Shown: positions 12,957 through 27,042 of the stretch, piece after piece | How the letters are laid out: the number at the start of each line of letters is the position of its first letter | Numbering within the stretch: position 1 is the first letter of the stretch | Origin: Cricetomys ansorgei | Lineage: Eukaryota; Chordata; Mammalia; Rodentia; Nesomyidae | DNA length: 64,000 nt | Reading direction: 5' to 3' | NCBI GenBank assembly: GCA_026225945.1 | Contig: JAMJFZ010001133.1 | Span: forward strand, 17,513,501-17,577,500 | Made by a program: the position numbers and the translations under genes | The notes under the pieces: generated by a model | Database searches by the model: none | What the model was told of the DNA's origin: nothing | What the model saw: only the letters and a program-made list of their open reading frames with translations

Positions 12957-13140
12957 GCTGAGGATCAGCTCAGGGCCAAATCCAGCCTCGTTTTGTAAAT
13001 AAAGTTTTATTGGAACAGTCATTTGTTTACATACTGTCTGGGCCTATAATGTTAAAGCTGAGGAATTACAACAGAGACAGAATGGCCCACAAAGCCTAAG
13101 CATTTTCTATCTGTCCCTTTACAGCAAAACACTGCTGACA
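12957..13140 (+). mobile_element. Ancient hAT/MER-type DNA transposon relic
   Basis: GGGCCAAATCCAGCCT, then GTAAATAAAGTTTTATTGGA, then CAGAGACAGAATGGCCCACA and CTGTCCCTTTACAGCAAAA resemble a pan-mammalian non-autonomous element that I place in the hAT-Charlie group. The family name is uncertain. A second copy is at 49738-49925. Confidence 0.6.
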
Positions 13141-16100
13141 TTTGCTGTAGGTACTACTAGAGATGTTTACAGAAGCAGCAGGACCAGATTTGTGTTTTTG
13201 AACACCCACTGGAAAGCTTGCAGAACAAATGTTAGGCAAAGGGCCCAAACAGTGGGTGACAGGACAGTGCACAAACTTTGGCCATGGCGCATAGGGCTTA
13301 CTATTGCTTAAGCATGGAAAGGATTTAAAGTACAAACCAAAACAATAAAAAATATAAGGGTAAAACATGAGGCCAAGCATCACTCACGTGGTTTCCTTTG
13401 TTTCGTTCCACATGTTTTTCCTTTTCAACTTTTATCAGAGAAAGCATTTTTACCTCGGCAAGCCCACTCCTCACACCATCCCCCACAACCTAAGTGGAAC
13501 CTGAGGTATTTCTCATGCCCATCTGCTTGGTTCTTTCAACAACATTTCAAGCCCTAACAGTGTATTCTGCTTCAAGTCAGTCTTGCTAATTTAATAAGGA
13601 AAACAAGGGCAGAAAATGCTTTAGTGAAACTCAAATCCCAAGGAGAGCACAGAAAATAAAAACACCATTCCGTGGGTTTGAAATTTTTTAGACAGTCCAG
13701 AAAATCATGAACATATTTTCCTGGAGTCTGCGGTACTCCTCACTTCCGTGTGATTAGAATGATCTGAGGCTCCTGGTTCTCCATCATAACAACTACAGGT
13801 TGCTTTTGCATACTACATTGAACATACCTCTGAAACAGAATTCCAGAGCATCCTTCCCAATGTGCCTCTCAAGATGGCCTGAAAATATGTGGGTAGTCTT
13901 CAGAAATCAGCAAGCCGTCAGATTTGTGGTTACCACCATCGTCCTCCCAGAGAGCTCCAACCCCAATCCCATGGAGTACTTAGACATCTCAGGCACAAGC
14001 ATCTCTTTGGACTAGAACCACCTGGAGAGCCACACAGGTGATGGTCCTTGCATCTACTGTTATTGTGATAAGAAGGCCTGGGTAGAAACCAGCTCAAAAC
14101 CACACAACTTAGGCCTTCCATGGACATCTTCCTTCTAGACTTTTCTTTTTCCAACCTTGTAACTTTCTACACCCTTTACCCAATATTGTCCTCTATTTCT
14201 TGTTTCTGTATCTACAAGAAGCCCAGTAAGTGCTAGGTAGGAGGTATGTTGTTACAAGGTGCAAGATAAAATAGGCAAGGGCTGGAGGCGGTGGAAAGCT
14301 GTCCAGTCGCTGAACCAGTCTTGGACTGACAGAGGCCATCACAACACATCACTCATGATCACCAGACTATTAGAATGGCTGTGATTCATTAATTCAAATA
14401 TAGGGGCAGGCAGCTACCTCTGGTGCTCTGACTCTGTGCTATCCAAACTGACAGCCATTGATCATGTGGCTATTTACATCACAAGTGAGTGCAATTCAAC
14501 ATTAGGTTCCTTAGTTGCAAGAATCACATTTTAAGATTCAATTCTTTGTGGACCTCAAAATCACTGTGGTCATTATCCCTATCTAGAACATTTTTACCTT
14601 TGTGTAAAGTTCTATTGGACAGTAACCAGCAATCACAAGAGGCATTGAAGGTACAGTTCTATGAAGACCTGCCCATATTACCATTTCCTAGAGGTGAAAG
14701 AAATGAGGATAGCATGTGTGTAGAGGGCTCAGAGCTTTTGGATGATATAGGACTCCCATCACAACCCAACTTGGGTTTGCAAAGGGAAGTTGTTAATTAG
14801 CTTGAGAAAATCTCCAAAGAAATTAATGCAATATGCTCAATGTGGCTACCACCCCCAAGATTGATTCATTTTGCTTTATAAAATTTGAGAATACAAATTA
14901 CATTTCCAGTGCTATTATATTCAAATGCACTCAAGATGAAATCATGCCTGCATCTCATATCACGTTAATAGACATGCAGTCACGTGTAATCTGAAACTCA
15001 CGAAGTAACAATGTCACATGTAAAATTAGAAATAAAATAACATTTTCATATTGTATTCATTTAGAAATCATTTTCTGCAGGCTTGGCCTCAACTTGCAAT
15101 CTACCCCTAGGAGCACAAATCCGGTTTATGAAAGAGTATTTCCCATGCCTGGCACAAAAGCTCCAAAAAACACCCCTGTTTTCAAACATGCCCTGTCCCT
15201 CCAGCTATAGAATATCTTCACATGCACTTAGAAGGCTCTTCCAGGAGACAGAAAAGCAGTACCGGCACAGCCAGTGAGTATAACCAAAGTGTGTTGCTGG
15301 AAAATTGTTTTGAGCCCTGTTTCTAGGACTACTGCCTTGAGGCCCTGGGACATTACCTCTTTTCTCAATGAGGAGAGTCTCACTGCCTCATTTCTGGAAA
15401 AACCAAAACAAACAAACAAACAAAAGTCATAGGGCAAGGATAAGACTATAAAACTGTTACAATACCCTCATGGGCTCACAGTATTGGCCACATGAATGAG
15501 AAAATGTGTTTCCAGGCTTTTAATTCTCTTCTATTTCAGGACCAATGCACCTTTGATGACAGCATTGTTGAGACTAAGCTGAAAACCCATCTACAGTAAA
15601 TCCAAACTGTCTGCAGACAGAAATGTTCTATAGGGTGTAAAACTGGGGTGTAAATGCTCTACAAAAATCATCACATCAAGCAAGCTCTTTAAATGGATCT
15701 TTTCCCTTCAGGATTATTGAGAGGAGTGCTCCATCATTCAAACCATGTCGGCTGCTGCTATGGAATAGTGCATAGTCAGTAAGACCAGATGTGTCAAGGC
15801 ACAGTATTGAGGAGGAGGATTATCACTGATATGGCCATCACCAGCTCCATGTGTTCAATAGCCACACATTCAGCTTTGGAGATTTTTAAGGATTTGGCAT
15901 TTGCTAGTAGTGGGGGGCAATGATCATTTCTTTCAGGCTTACAAGTGGAGTGACACCCTGTACCTTCCCTGTGCTCACTTGACCACAGATGGGAGGATTC
16001 TAACAAATTTCAACCCATGGGTAGAAGTCTATGACAGGAAGAAAACAAAAGTATAGTAAAATAATAAATGCAACAGGTATGGAGGGTTTCCCACGCCTCT

Positions 16101-16319
16101 CCTTTCTTGAGAGTAGAACTTTGCTTTCTGGAACCTAATGCCAGCCAGCTTTTCTCCTCTAGAAAAACAGCCCCCTGCTGGTCAGACTTCTCAAGCCAAG
16201 TGAGGGCTAGCATGAAAGCTGGGTTGAAATCTATCCAGTTCCAGCCCACACTTTGACAGTGTCCCTGAATTATTCCTGCTTTGTACACATTGGCAAAGAT
16301 TGCTAGCTGTGATAGGAAA

Positions 16320-16339
16320 AAAAAAAAAAAAAAAAAAGC
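16320..16339. repeat. (A)n run
   Basis: Uninterrupted adenines. The poly-Phe in an antisense frame here comes from this run. Confidence 0.9.
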
Positions 16340-19300
16340 CAGGCACACTGGGATTCCAAGTTGTCTTAATTAACAGTCCACCGTAACAGTTGTTAGCCAA
16401 GCCACATTTGTTTAAATGTTTTCTTCTGTTTGTTTTCAAAATAGTTCATTGCAAGTAGAACTAGCAAGGGATTGGAATTACTTCTTTGGGATATTTCACA
16501 ACGAACCCAGGCTTTGGAGTAAGGCCACTAGTGGCATCAGAGTGTTGAAGGAGAAACTCTGACCTTTGCTATCTCAGGGTAAGCCCATTGCAGAGGTCTG
16601 TGGATGTCCAGAGAAACAGCTTCCCACAGGAATAACAACTGAAAACTGTAACGTGAATTATGACATAGCTCATCTGCAAAATATTTCATGTGAAGACTTT
16701 AATGAATCGCATGATGGAATGTTGGGCAGAAAAAGACAACTGAAATCCTGGGACCAATTTGGATGAAACTGAGAACAGAATATCCTTGCAAAGATGAGGG
16801 GGGAAGAGAAGGCAGCTGCTCTCCTGTCCCCCCCTGGGTGTCAGGCTGACAAACCCAAAAGCTTTCTTAAAACACTCGAACTGAGGGAGACCAAGTAACC
16901 ATAACCTTTAGGAAAACGCAGTTTGAAGCAATATGTGCTCATCATAATCTTGGTAAAGTCTGAGCACTCATCTTTAAAGAATGGTATTCTTTCAGAAACA
17001 AGGGGAGAAATCCCATAACAGCAGACACTCCACATATTTCAGCTGATGCCAAATGGAGAAACATACGGATGAAGGGGAGGAGGTCCTTTGAATATTAGCC
17101 CCCTTACCAAACGCATAGTTCACTTCTGAAGTATTCCCTGTGGTATGTGGGAGGTAAACCTTCTACTCATAGGGTACAGTAACACTTTTAAATAACAAAG
17201 GGCTACGTGATGTATGTCCCTGCTGAAAGGGAGGGGGGAGCAACGGGGCTCCTGTTATCCTTCCACTGACAAGGTGACGGTGGAGGGTGTTCTTTGAAGA
17301 TGCATAGCTGTAGAAGCCTGTTTGAATCTAGAACTTCTCTACACACTATCTGAGCCTGGCTTCTGAGCGCACGTGGAGGAAGGCCAGGTCTCTTTGCTCA
17401 CACATTTCTTTCACGGCCACTTTTCTAGATTGTCAGAGCTTCTTGGGAATAGTCGCCTTTAGTAAAATCTTACAAATGACAATTATACATGTTTCCTCCA
17501 TCTGGGTTCTAATTACTTGACTGAATCAACATTGAAAAGAATTAATGGGACTTGTGGAATGGAATAATAATTTTTTTCTTTCCCCCTGAGGTAATCTGGA
17601 AGCATTTTCCAGACTAAATTTGAAGAAACCTATATTCCCCCAGCTTTCTAGGGCTGCCGGGCCTGGCACGGAACGGTTTTTGTCAGGTCATTTTGTGCTC
17701 ACAAAACTCTTCAAATAATATAATTTCAATAAAGATTTCAAGGCAACACATTAAGAGTTGATTCCCATCCCTCTACCCTTTCAGAGTAAAGCATTTAAGC
17801 CTCAGATTTCATTGTATTTTAATCAGGACTACACCAATCAGTGCCTATTAAGAAAATTATAAGCTTCCATATTACAGCTCCCTAGTCAATAATTCTTATT
17901 AGGTCACTACCTAATAACATTCACCAAAAACATAACAAAACCAGGGGTCAAATTCTAAACTTTTCAAAACCCATAATAGACTGTCCATATACATTTGTCA
18001 AACACTTCTGGGCTGAATGCTTGTTACTGTGTTTAATACAAAGCAAGAGTAAAATATTCTCATGGCCAGCCCATAAGGCTGGGGGGAATGGCTCAGTCCT
18101 CCAACATTAAAGCTTCTATTACAGGACACGTGGAAGAAAAGGGGAATTGACTAGACACACTCTGCTCCTGGGAGAGAGTCTACATCCATTGCAAAGCTGC
18201 CAAGCTCTGGTTCCTTTAAAGATGTGTGGGAACTGTGATGACTTGGGATCCCCCCCATGCCCAGTGGGTGGAAAGGGAACTGTGGGTTCACCTCATCTCA
18301 GCTGGTGCCCTGTGGGGATGTTCTGTAGATGCTCCAAATTATTGATGGTACAACAGAATCTGAAAATCTAGACTTACTAGGAAAAAAAAAATCACACAGC
18401 AAATAATGAATAGAATTGCCAGACTGAGTTTTTCTGACTTGCTAAATATGGTAACCAAAGTCTGAGAGTCACATGGTACAACCCCAGGTGACTTACTGTG
18501 GCTTCCTTGGCATTCTTAGTCCTGGGAGGGCTGAGACAATTTTCATCTGCAGCTTCACCCAGGGTTGGGAGCCAATGATACCCCTATTAACACAACTCCA
18601 CAATGTAAATAGTTGTTCTACAAAATAAAATTCTTATCCAGAAAGATAAGGTAAGTAAAAAAATATTTTTAAAGAAATGTATCCCAAATCACTCTATCCG
18701 AACAGCAGACTGATGTGACAACACTCTTTATTAGGGTAAAATGGCTCGACAGGGAAGCTGCTTATTGTTTAAATAACTATTGCTTTACAAAGATTCACAA
18801 AAGGGTCACTTGTCTTGAAACACCCCACTGGTGGAGATCCTGAGCAGATCCTCAAACCCTATCAACATCCACTTCCTCTTTCATATCCACCAAGAGTATT
18901 AAGGTGTGCTCCCAGTGCGGTAAGGAACAACCCGACTGATGGAGCCGTGGACTGCTGTGAGGTTCTTGTTAATATTTCCGCCAGGTTAGTTTCCCTCATA
19001 GCATTTATCAAGGGCTAGCTAGTATTTATTACAGCACACATCATTTATTCTTCCGATCCCCTTCATCAAGGGCTCAGCTGTTTGAGGACTAAAGTTGTGG
19101 TTGGAGAAATTCTGCATCAGTGACCCAAGAGCTTGAGCAAGGTAGGCACACGAGGATGCTAAGGCTCAGACTTTGTTTCTAAGTTCTCCAACATGGTGGC
19201 TATGCGGACACTTGTGTTTTTCCATAAAGCATCAGAGGCATTGACTTTGGGCAAGATACAGTGCCCCTCTTACTCTCTCTAACACATGCAGCAAATCTGG

Positions 19301-19454
19301 AAGCTCCAGAATGTTAGTATGGTAAATTCCAACATGCATTTGCTTCTAAATAAATTAATACATGAAACATTTTCCATTGCTCAGCAAACATATCTCCATA
19401 TTCTGTAAGACATTCCATAATGAAAATTAGTTTATAAATCAGGCTATGAAATTG

Positions 19455-19620
19455 AAAAGCGGTGGCTCAGCAGATAGGAGGAGCATTTACTGTGCTCCTA
19501 GAGCACCTGAGTTCAGTCCTGGCATCCACACTGGGTAGTTCACTACCATCTGTCAGCCTAATTCTGAGAGGCCCAACACCATCTTCTGGTCTCCAGAGGT
19601 TCCTGTGCACATAAAATCAT
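19455..19620 (+). repeat. B2/B4-type SINE
   Basis: AGCGGTGGCTCAGCAGATAG (A-box), CCTGAGTTCAGTCCTGGCAT (B-box) and CATCTTCTGGTCTCCAGAGG, then a CA-repeat tail. Confidence 0.8.

Positions 19621-19622
<2 letters not shown>

Positions 19623-19677
<55 letters not shown>
19623..19677. repeat. (CA)n(TA)n microsatellite
   Basis: About 20 CA units running into TATATATA, at the 3' end of the SINE. Confidence 0.95.
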
Positions 19678-19735
19678 AAATATTCATATAATCAAAAAGT
19701 TGATAGCACATAATGGTAGTAGCACTACTAGCATT

Positions 19736-19845
19736 TTAGTTTTGGGACAGGGTCTTGCTATATTGCACTGACTGGTCCTGAACTTGTAATCCTCCTGTCT
19801 CAGTATCCTGAGTGCTGAGATTTCAAGTGTGTGTTACACTTCTCC
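19736..19845 (-). repeat. B1-like SINE relic, antisense
   Basis: GGGACAGGGTCTTGCTATAT, GGTCCTGAACTTGTAATCCT and GAGTGCTGAGATTTCAAGTG give a diverged antisense B1 pattern. Confidence 0.7.
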
Positions 19846-19869
19846 AATTAAAACAATAATTAAAATGTT

Positions 19870-19985
19870 ATTAAGCATTCTACTATGTGTCAGGTATCAG
19901 CCTTAGGCACCTCACTGCTAATCCTCAGAAGTCCTGCAGTGACTATTGCTCTGAGCCATATAAGACACAAAGAAGACCAACGATC
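19870..19985 (-). repeat. MIR relic, antisense
   Basis: TACTATGTGTCAGGTATCAG, then CTGCTAATCCTCAGAAGTCC, similar to the antisense core of MIR. Confidence 0.5.
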
Positions 19986-20137
19986 ATAGAAGGAAGTCAT
20001 ATGTTGAAACTCTTAGACTAGAATGTGGTCTTCATTCTGGATTTCTCTCATCCAACAAAGTCACAGGTAATGACTTTGATTTCTGACATGTTCTCAGTAT
20101 TTTTTGTTTCTGTCATGTAAGGTGCAGGTTGGAGATA

Positions 20138-20805
20138 TCAGCAAAAATCATTTGCCATTCTCCATTTAGGAGTTTGCACTGCACTTATCTGAATACTCAA
20201 GTTGAATCTGACTTGTTCAAATCTTGATAATTGGCTTCTGTGACTTAGACATGATCTCAGCATTGCTCTGAGAACTACCAATGGAATCCAGCGCTTACGG
20301 AACTCTTTGTTGAAGAGACAGGGACACTGGCATGAGTAGAAATTCACAATAACCCAGCAATAAAGAAGATGGAGAGAGCATTTTAGGTCGGATGCAAATC
20401 CCTGAGCTGGCAAAGTGAATGGAGAGTTGAGAAAGTCAAGTCCATCTGTGTGCTGACGCAAGTGACAAAGTTGAATGCCCCTAGTTTTTACAAGACACTG
20501 ACCAGGACTTAATGAGGAAGTGCAAACAAAGCTGGTGATCCTTTTGGAGATCATCTGTCATCAGCAGAATTTCCTTCTTGGTGGTGGGTCAAGATGACCA
20601 TCATTTTCTATCTTTATCCAGAGTCTCCATTTCATTTACCATGGAAAGGATGACTATACCAGATTCAGCCAAAGGAACAGCATGTATGTATGAGCTGCGC
20701 CTGTTTCCCTCTGGCCATCCAGAGTCTCCAAAGTCAAACACCTGGGTGGCAGATGTGTCCAGCTGCAACAGACCTTCCCAGAACAGCTGCATACAAGGCG
20801 ACTGA
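20138..20805 (-). other. Unidentified open stretch, possible decayed retrocopy
   Basis: Two adjacent minus-strand frames, 138 codons (20138-20554) and 63 codons (20601-20792), in different phases with a single gap. The second reads LLQLDTSATQVFDFGDSG and looks protein-like. I do not recognise a family. No splice sites of the Cacna2d3 type and no poly-A tail are seen, and chance remains likely. Confidence 0.2.
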
Positions 20806-22999
20806 ATCAGAAGGGAGGAGGGAACCCGGATACATTAACAAGGGGGGTGGTTAGGCAGTGCTCTGGAGTAATCAAGCATGTTTTCTCAAACTTCCTGGAC
20901 TCTCAGGATCTTGGGATGTTTGGGAATCAGCCCTGGAGTGATGGATACTAGTTTTGTCCCATAGTTTAATTAGGCAGATGCAGAGGCTGGAAAAGCCATC
21001 TCCTGTCATTTTGAGATTGGTCCCAAACACATGCTTGGCACCCCTTGGGACTTCCCTCTGGGTTCCTCCAACAGTCTGTACTGGGAAGGTCTCACGAGGT
21101 GGGCTGTGGAGCAAGGATAGGCATTCACTTTTGATTGGCAGGCAAATCTGAATCCTTGTAAGCAATGACCACACCTAAGCCCTGCTCAACAGACAGAGCC
21201 CTTAGTGATGAGTGGGATGTCCAGTCTCTATGTCCCTCAACCCTGACCTTCCTCCATTCCAAAAGAATCTCCTAAGGTATCTGAGGCCCAGGAGACATTA
21301 AATAAAAAACAGAATAAATGAAGAAATAAGCAAATATGGGGCAGTCCAGCCATGAGGCAGTTAATCAGCTGCCTTTCACGCTTTCTTCAGGGATAAGAGT
21401 TGGAAACACAGTTGTTACCAGCATTCTTTCTCCCAGAGTTTCCTGGCACCCCCTGGCTCTTCTCCATTCCCTCAACTAAAGCATTCCAGGCCTCTGGCCT
21501 CCGGGAAGGGAGGACATGGAGGAACTCAGAGGCCAAAGGAACAAAATCTGGGGTTTTGAGTCTTTAAAGCTAAGGCCCTAAGGAACTTCAGGACAGGAGA
21601 AAAAATGTAGGAATTTCTTGGACCTCTCTGGTATCCCCCACCCAGCCTCCAGCCCCTGCTGAGAATCCTGGACAAGAATTATAACCTGGTCTAGAAAGGA
21701 AAAAATGTTCAAGTGTAGCTGAGATGCTGGCCGACTAGATGGACAGATGTGTGTCAGATTGGGCCCACTTCCTACCCTGAGACGATGCTTTTAATGTAGA
21801 GGCAAATACTCCAGAACTCACACTCATTTATCAGCCCTGGGAAGCATCAGGACATGTGGGATAGACAGTCTCCCAGAGTCCTCAAACGGACAACCAAGCA
21901 GGAGGAGGGTCCCTGCCCAGCACGCTTATCATGGTGAGGCCCCAGAACTGCTAAGTGACTCCAAGGTGACCATCTCTGGAGTGAGGTGGCCATTGGCACT
22001 GACCTGTGTTTGGACTGATGACAGATGATGGTGATGCAGGAAACATCTGCATGATCAGATGATTATGGTGCCCTCTCCCCCCAACATTTCAGCTTTGGAT
22101 AAGCTTTGGAGGAAAGAGAAGAGAGACACTGAATTCACTGAGAGCTTATACCCATCAGAACAGCAGAGGCTTCAGATAGAAGTTAAACAGAGTTCAGGTA
22201 GAGATGCACTGAATGTATACTTGAAAGGTAAGCATTACCATTCAGTCATTCCTTGTTCATGACACAAGAACGTAGGCAATGGAGTTCTTAACTAAGGCGA
22301 GTGACCCCAGAGAAGAGCTCAGATAAGTCCTAGGCCTTTTTGCATGTCCACTCAGAGCTAATACTGAAAGAAACCCAAGGGCTGTGGCTCTGAGTTTCAA
22401 CTCCCTAGCAAGCTGTGATACCAATAGGCTGCAGAGGAAGTAAAAGCACATTCCCACTCTGGGGCCACATGTGCACAGGCAAGCGAAGGAAAGAAAAAAC
22501 AGATCCAAAGGCTTAAACCATGCCCACTTCTGCTGCTGTTTCCATGGAAACTAGACCTTTTGCTGGGGACAAAATCTTTAAAAGAGAAAGGATTGTGGGC
22601 ATCCAACTATTCAAAGATGTGCTTATGAGAGAATGGAGCTTTCTCAGAGTCCCAGTCTAATGACTGGCACTATTTATCTATCCACAGACCACCTGACCAC
22701 TGTATATCGGAGCCTTGGCTGTATTCAACATTTTCCCATCAATCCTGAATGTTCCATGGGTGGGGGGAAAAAAGAAAAATCTTACAATGTCACCTTGGCC
22801 CAGAAATTGAACACTCTCTTCTTTGTAATAAAATAGTAGTTTTAGCCATCCTTTAAGAATGTCATGTACACAGCAGATCATGTACCTTGATCACATTCAT
22901 CTCCCACTTCTCACTTTCTTAGTTACCATCTATATCTGCTTCATTATGTTAGGTACCTAATTAGACATTAATAGACAGTCCTAGGAGAGTGTAAGACTG

Positions 23000-23180
23000 T
23001 AGAGTCCCTAGAGTCTTCACAGGTAGACACTGATCTCATTACATTTATTTCTCAGTCGAGGACACGGAGGTGTCTGAAGGGTTGGGCTTGAGGATGGATG
23101 ACTGATACTTTCCATCTGGAAGCACGGAGGGGCGCTGAGGGTACCAGAATTTGAGCTCAGATCTCTCTGACTACAAAGTA
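23000..23180 (-). repeat. MIR relic, antisense
   Basis: CATTTATTTCTCAGTCGAGG, then CCAGAATTTGAGCTCAGATC, matching the antisense order of MIR (core then B-box). Confidence 0.6.
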
Positions 23181-23755
23181 GATGCATAAAGCAATCAAAT
23201 AAAATGAATAAATATAGGGAGTCATCTAAAATTACTTACAAAGACTATCTAATGAGCTGAGGCCTGGAGAAAAGACTGTAGCTTCATAGGCTTAATAGAA
23301 GATGGGTCAGAACATATGTTTTTCTCACAAATACTTCCCTCTAAAGCTTTGTTCTTTTCTCCTGATATGTGTCAGCTGATCTGTTTTCATATTAACTACT
23401 GAGATGGTTCTGGCACCTTTCAAAGTCCCAAGCTCTGAAGAAAGACTATAGAGCCTACTCCAGAAACTCAGGGACATTCAGAGGAGACTCAAGCTCTCAG
23501 AAAACTGGGTTTCTGGGAACCAGCATCAAAGGGTTACTTAGAGAACAGTGACAGCACCCTGGTCGTCAAGAGAGCAGGTTTCTTAGGGAGAAGCAGCCTT
23601 GGGCACATGAGTACAAGAGCTAAGAAAGCAGTCGTCCCTAGGACATAGGAAACTCCATTCACTAAGTGCCCATCATGGACAAGTTGGGACCGACTGAATC
23701 ATCACACTTAACTCTTCAACAATCTGCATGGTCTTCTTTTTTTTTTAACAAAAAT

Positions 23756-24040
23756 GTAAAGGGATGGCTCAGTTGGTAACATATGAAGACTTGGGTACAA
23801 CAGCCATGTCTGTAACCCTACTGCTGAAGGGTAGAAACAGAAGAATCTAGAGCAAGTCTCGCTAATCAGTGAAATCCAGGTTCAGTGAAAGATTCTGTCT
23901 CAAAAAAAAAAAAAAAAAAAAGAAAAGAAAAAAGAAAAGGAGAATAATGTAATGGAAAAAGACTTTTGATGTCACATCCTCTTAACTCCACATATGCACC
24001 CCATACATGTGCATGTACCCATATGGACATATACATACAA
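23756..24040 (+). repeat. B4-like SINE with A-rich interruption
   Basis: GGGATGGCTCAGTTGGTAAC (tRNA-like head), GTGAAATCCAGGTTCAGTGA, a poly-A run 23901-23919, then the typical CATATGCACCCCATACATGT tail. Confidence 0.65.
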
Positions 24041-24108
24041 CAGAGAGAGAGGAGAGAGAGAGAGGGGAAGGAGAGGGAGAGAGGGAGGGGGAGAGAGAGA
24101 CACACAGG
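24041..24108. repeat. (GA)n simple repeat
   Basis: GAGAGAGGAGAGAGAGAGAG followed by GGGAGAG variants, extending the preceding SINE tail. Confidence 0.9.
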
Positions 24109-27042
24109 AGGGAAAGGTAGAAGATGACTGAATGACTTAATCAGGGCCCTGAAGGTCTAAGAACTTGGTGGAACTAGGAATTGAGCCATGAATCTGACGC
24201 TGAAGTCAGCTTCTCATTTTCTCCTATTCCTTTGATTCACAGTGGGGTTTGCATCACCCCTAGGATGTTGTTTTGGAACTTTGTGGTGATGTTCTGATTG
24301 TTGGTGTCTAGATGTCCCACAATCCATGGGTCAGTCCCTCATAATAAATAATCCCATGTGGCTTGTGGCTTTGAGCACACTGCCTGGGGCCAATGTGCTT
24401 TGAAACATATCTGAATCTGAGACTTGAACCCAACTCTGACTCACATATAGAAACAAAGCATCTCTGTGGTCCCATGTGTGAACAAGGAATGGGTCTATTT
24501 TTCTTATCTACAGGTTTCCTATCATGGGACATTCATCTTGAAATATAGCCAAGATGTTCCATGTTGTTAAAAGAGGGAAGGATATTGAGTGAGATAACTT
24601 CAGTATCTCCTCTACCACCACGCCCAGTGCACATCCTTCATTTTCTGTCCTTGGGCCGTTTTGGCTGTGGCTCACTTCTGCTAGTCTTGGCTTGAAAGCA
24701 TAAACCTGGCTTCGACAAACCTCACATGCTGGCATGCTTTCTTCTGTGCTTCTCTTTCATTTCTCTTGGTTCTATTTAGGTATAAGATGTTGGTATCCAA
24801 GGCACAGCTCAGCTAATGATGTCTCATCTCAGAGCTGAGCAGAAAAGGAGAGAATCCTTTTATGCTTAGAGGACTCCAGGATAGTAAGAGAACCCCTTCC
24901 TCAGGGGCCACATCACAGTAGAGAGATGAAGAGTCCAGTCCTGCTGTGGGCACATTTGACCCTATTGGACAGCTCTGTCTCTGAATTGCTGGCAAGCTTG
25001 GGAAGGGTATAGAGCCTTGCAACTCTTTCATAAAGCATCTTAATCATAATTATTGTCAGCACTTGGGTCATCACCTTGGGAGATGAGGTGGGATAGGGGA
25101 GGATGCTTCACACTTTTGTGGTATCCACCATTTCCCTGAAATAAAGAGTACAACTGAGAGTAAAAGACAGAGCAAGGAACACAGCCTCCAGTGGATTAAA
25201 AAGGGCCTTTGTAGTGGCTGCATCTGTACATGAAAATAAACCTCTTCTAGCACTAAAACAACATCTACATTCATTTGGGCCAGGGCCATGTTCAGAATTT
25301 GAGAAATCTGACTAACGTTGCTCTAGCATGGTAAAGTCTGCCAGCTCACAACAAGACAAGAAAGTGACTCCAGCCGCTATGGAGAAATACTCCTGATTCC
25401 CCACTTTCACCCCTGACTCCCATTTTCCAGCTTCACTTGAAAGAAAAAGATTTTGCCCTTTTTTCGGGTGCCAACCTCTCTGCATAGCCCTGAACAGGGC
25501 AGCAAATTGCCCTTGGAGGTGGTAGACTTCAAGAAGAATTCTGCTCTTTTCCCCTAAAGGGAGCTGCTAGAGACTCTGCGTGCCTGATAAAGCCTTTAAT
25601 AGCTAGAGAAACACAATTTGGGGTGGCCCTCGGGTAGACTAGACATGAATAATGCCTCATAAAAATAATTACTTCTATCCAGAGTGCACACGCCAGAGGA
25701 GCTTGGTGGGGGCTGTCTCCAGCAAGCAGATGGAATCTTCCACCCAGGAGCCTTGGACAGGGCAGAGCCATCTGTGGCAAGGATCGTGTTCGCTTCTTTG
25801 GAGTGTGGCCCTCCAAAACCAGTTCTGGAATTTTCTGAGGTCTTGGCTAAATCATGCTGGGCGGTTAGTAGGATAGCTGTTTGTAAGTGTGCAGCATAAT
25901 TAGGTCTGAAACAACCAATTTACATATTGAAGGTGGCGGCGGTGGATACAGACTCTAGGGCAGTCTGTGTAGCTGTGCCATAGATGGGTCAATGAGCAAA
26001 GCCCCAAAGCACCATCAATCCCAGTCTGCTTATTTCAAAAGCCTGCAGCTAGAGATACGCAAAAGTCAGCAGCTTGCCCATGAGGCTTCAGAGATGGCTC
26101 CAACTCTAGCTGGACAGGAAGAGCATATAGCTGTTGGTTTTGCTGTCTGGGAACACATATTCCTTTATTTTGAGGGAAGAGAGCCCCTTCACTCTTACTG
26201 ATGCCCCACCATTTCCTTTAGGAAATGATATGCCTACAGTTTCAGCTCATGAGGTCTGTTGTAGAGTTCATCCTTTATCCCCAAGGCACAGTTCATCCTT
26301 CCTTCTGTCCCTGATAGGCACCGATCTCAGCTATGCTAATGAGAACCAGGTCCAGGACTCTCAGCTGAAACTTTGGGGAATACAAAAGGGCTCTTTTCCC
26401 GTTGACTTTGCCAAGCTGGTCCAAGGCAGGCACTGGATGAAGAGGGTCTGCTGAGAACATGGCTGATAAGTAAAACAAGAAACTGGGAGTCTCGGTGACT
26501 TCTGCTGTGTCCTAGATCCAAATACACCTGGAACCAGATAAAGCTTTGGGGTTTTGTTTTTTGTTTTGTTTTGTTTCGTTTTTAGTTATGTGAACCAGTG
26601 TATGCCTACTTCAGATGATCCAATAATCAGTTCCTTTTAATTTACTGATATTTGCTTAAGCTAGTTTAAATGTGGTCTCTGTTGTCTGTAGGGGTAACAT
26701 TCTGCCATGTTAAACTGCAATCTAGGTCAGTGGCTAGACGGGCAGAAGTGATGATTGATGACAACTGTGGTACGGGAGGCAGGATCGTGACATGTGTGCT
26801 GCCTTTCCTACTGCACGGCAACTCTATCCCATGAATACCGGAGCACCTTTCTAGGCAGCCTCAGGACCCTCCCAATGCAGAGTACCAGAAGTCTATGATG
26901 CCATCAGTGGACCAAGTTGGCTAAGTAGACAGTGATTCACATGGCACAAGCTTTTCAGGGGCATGGCACCTTTGCAGCCAACATCATTATACGCGTGGGC
27001 TCTTTCTTTGCTCCATGTAACTCAGTGAAGATGGCAAGCTCT

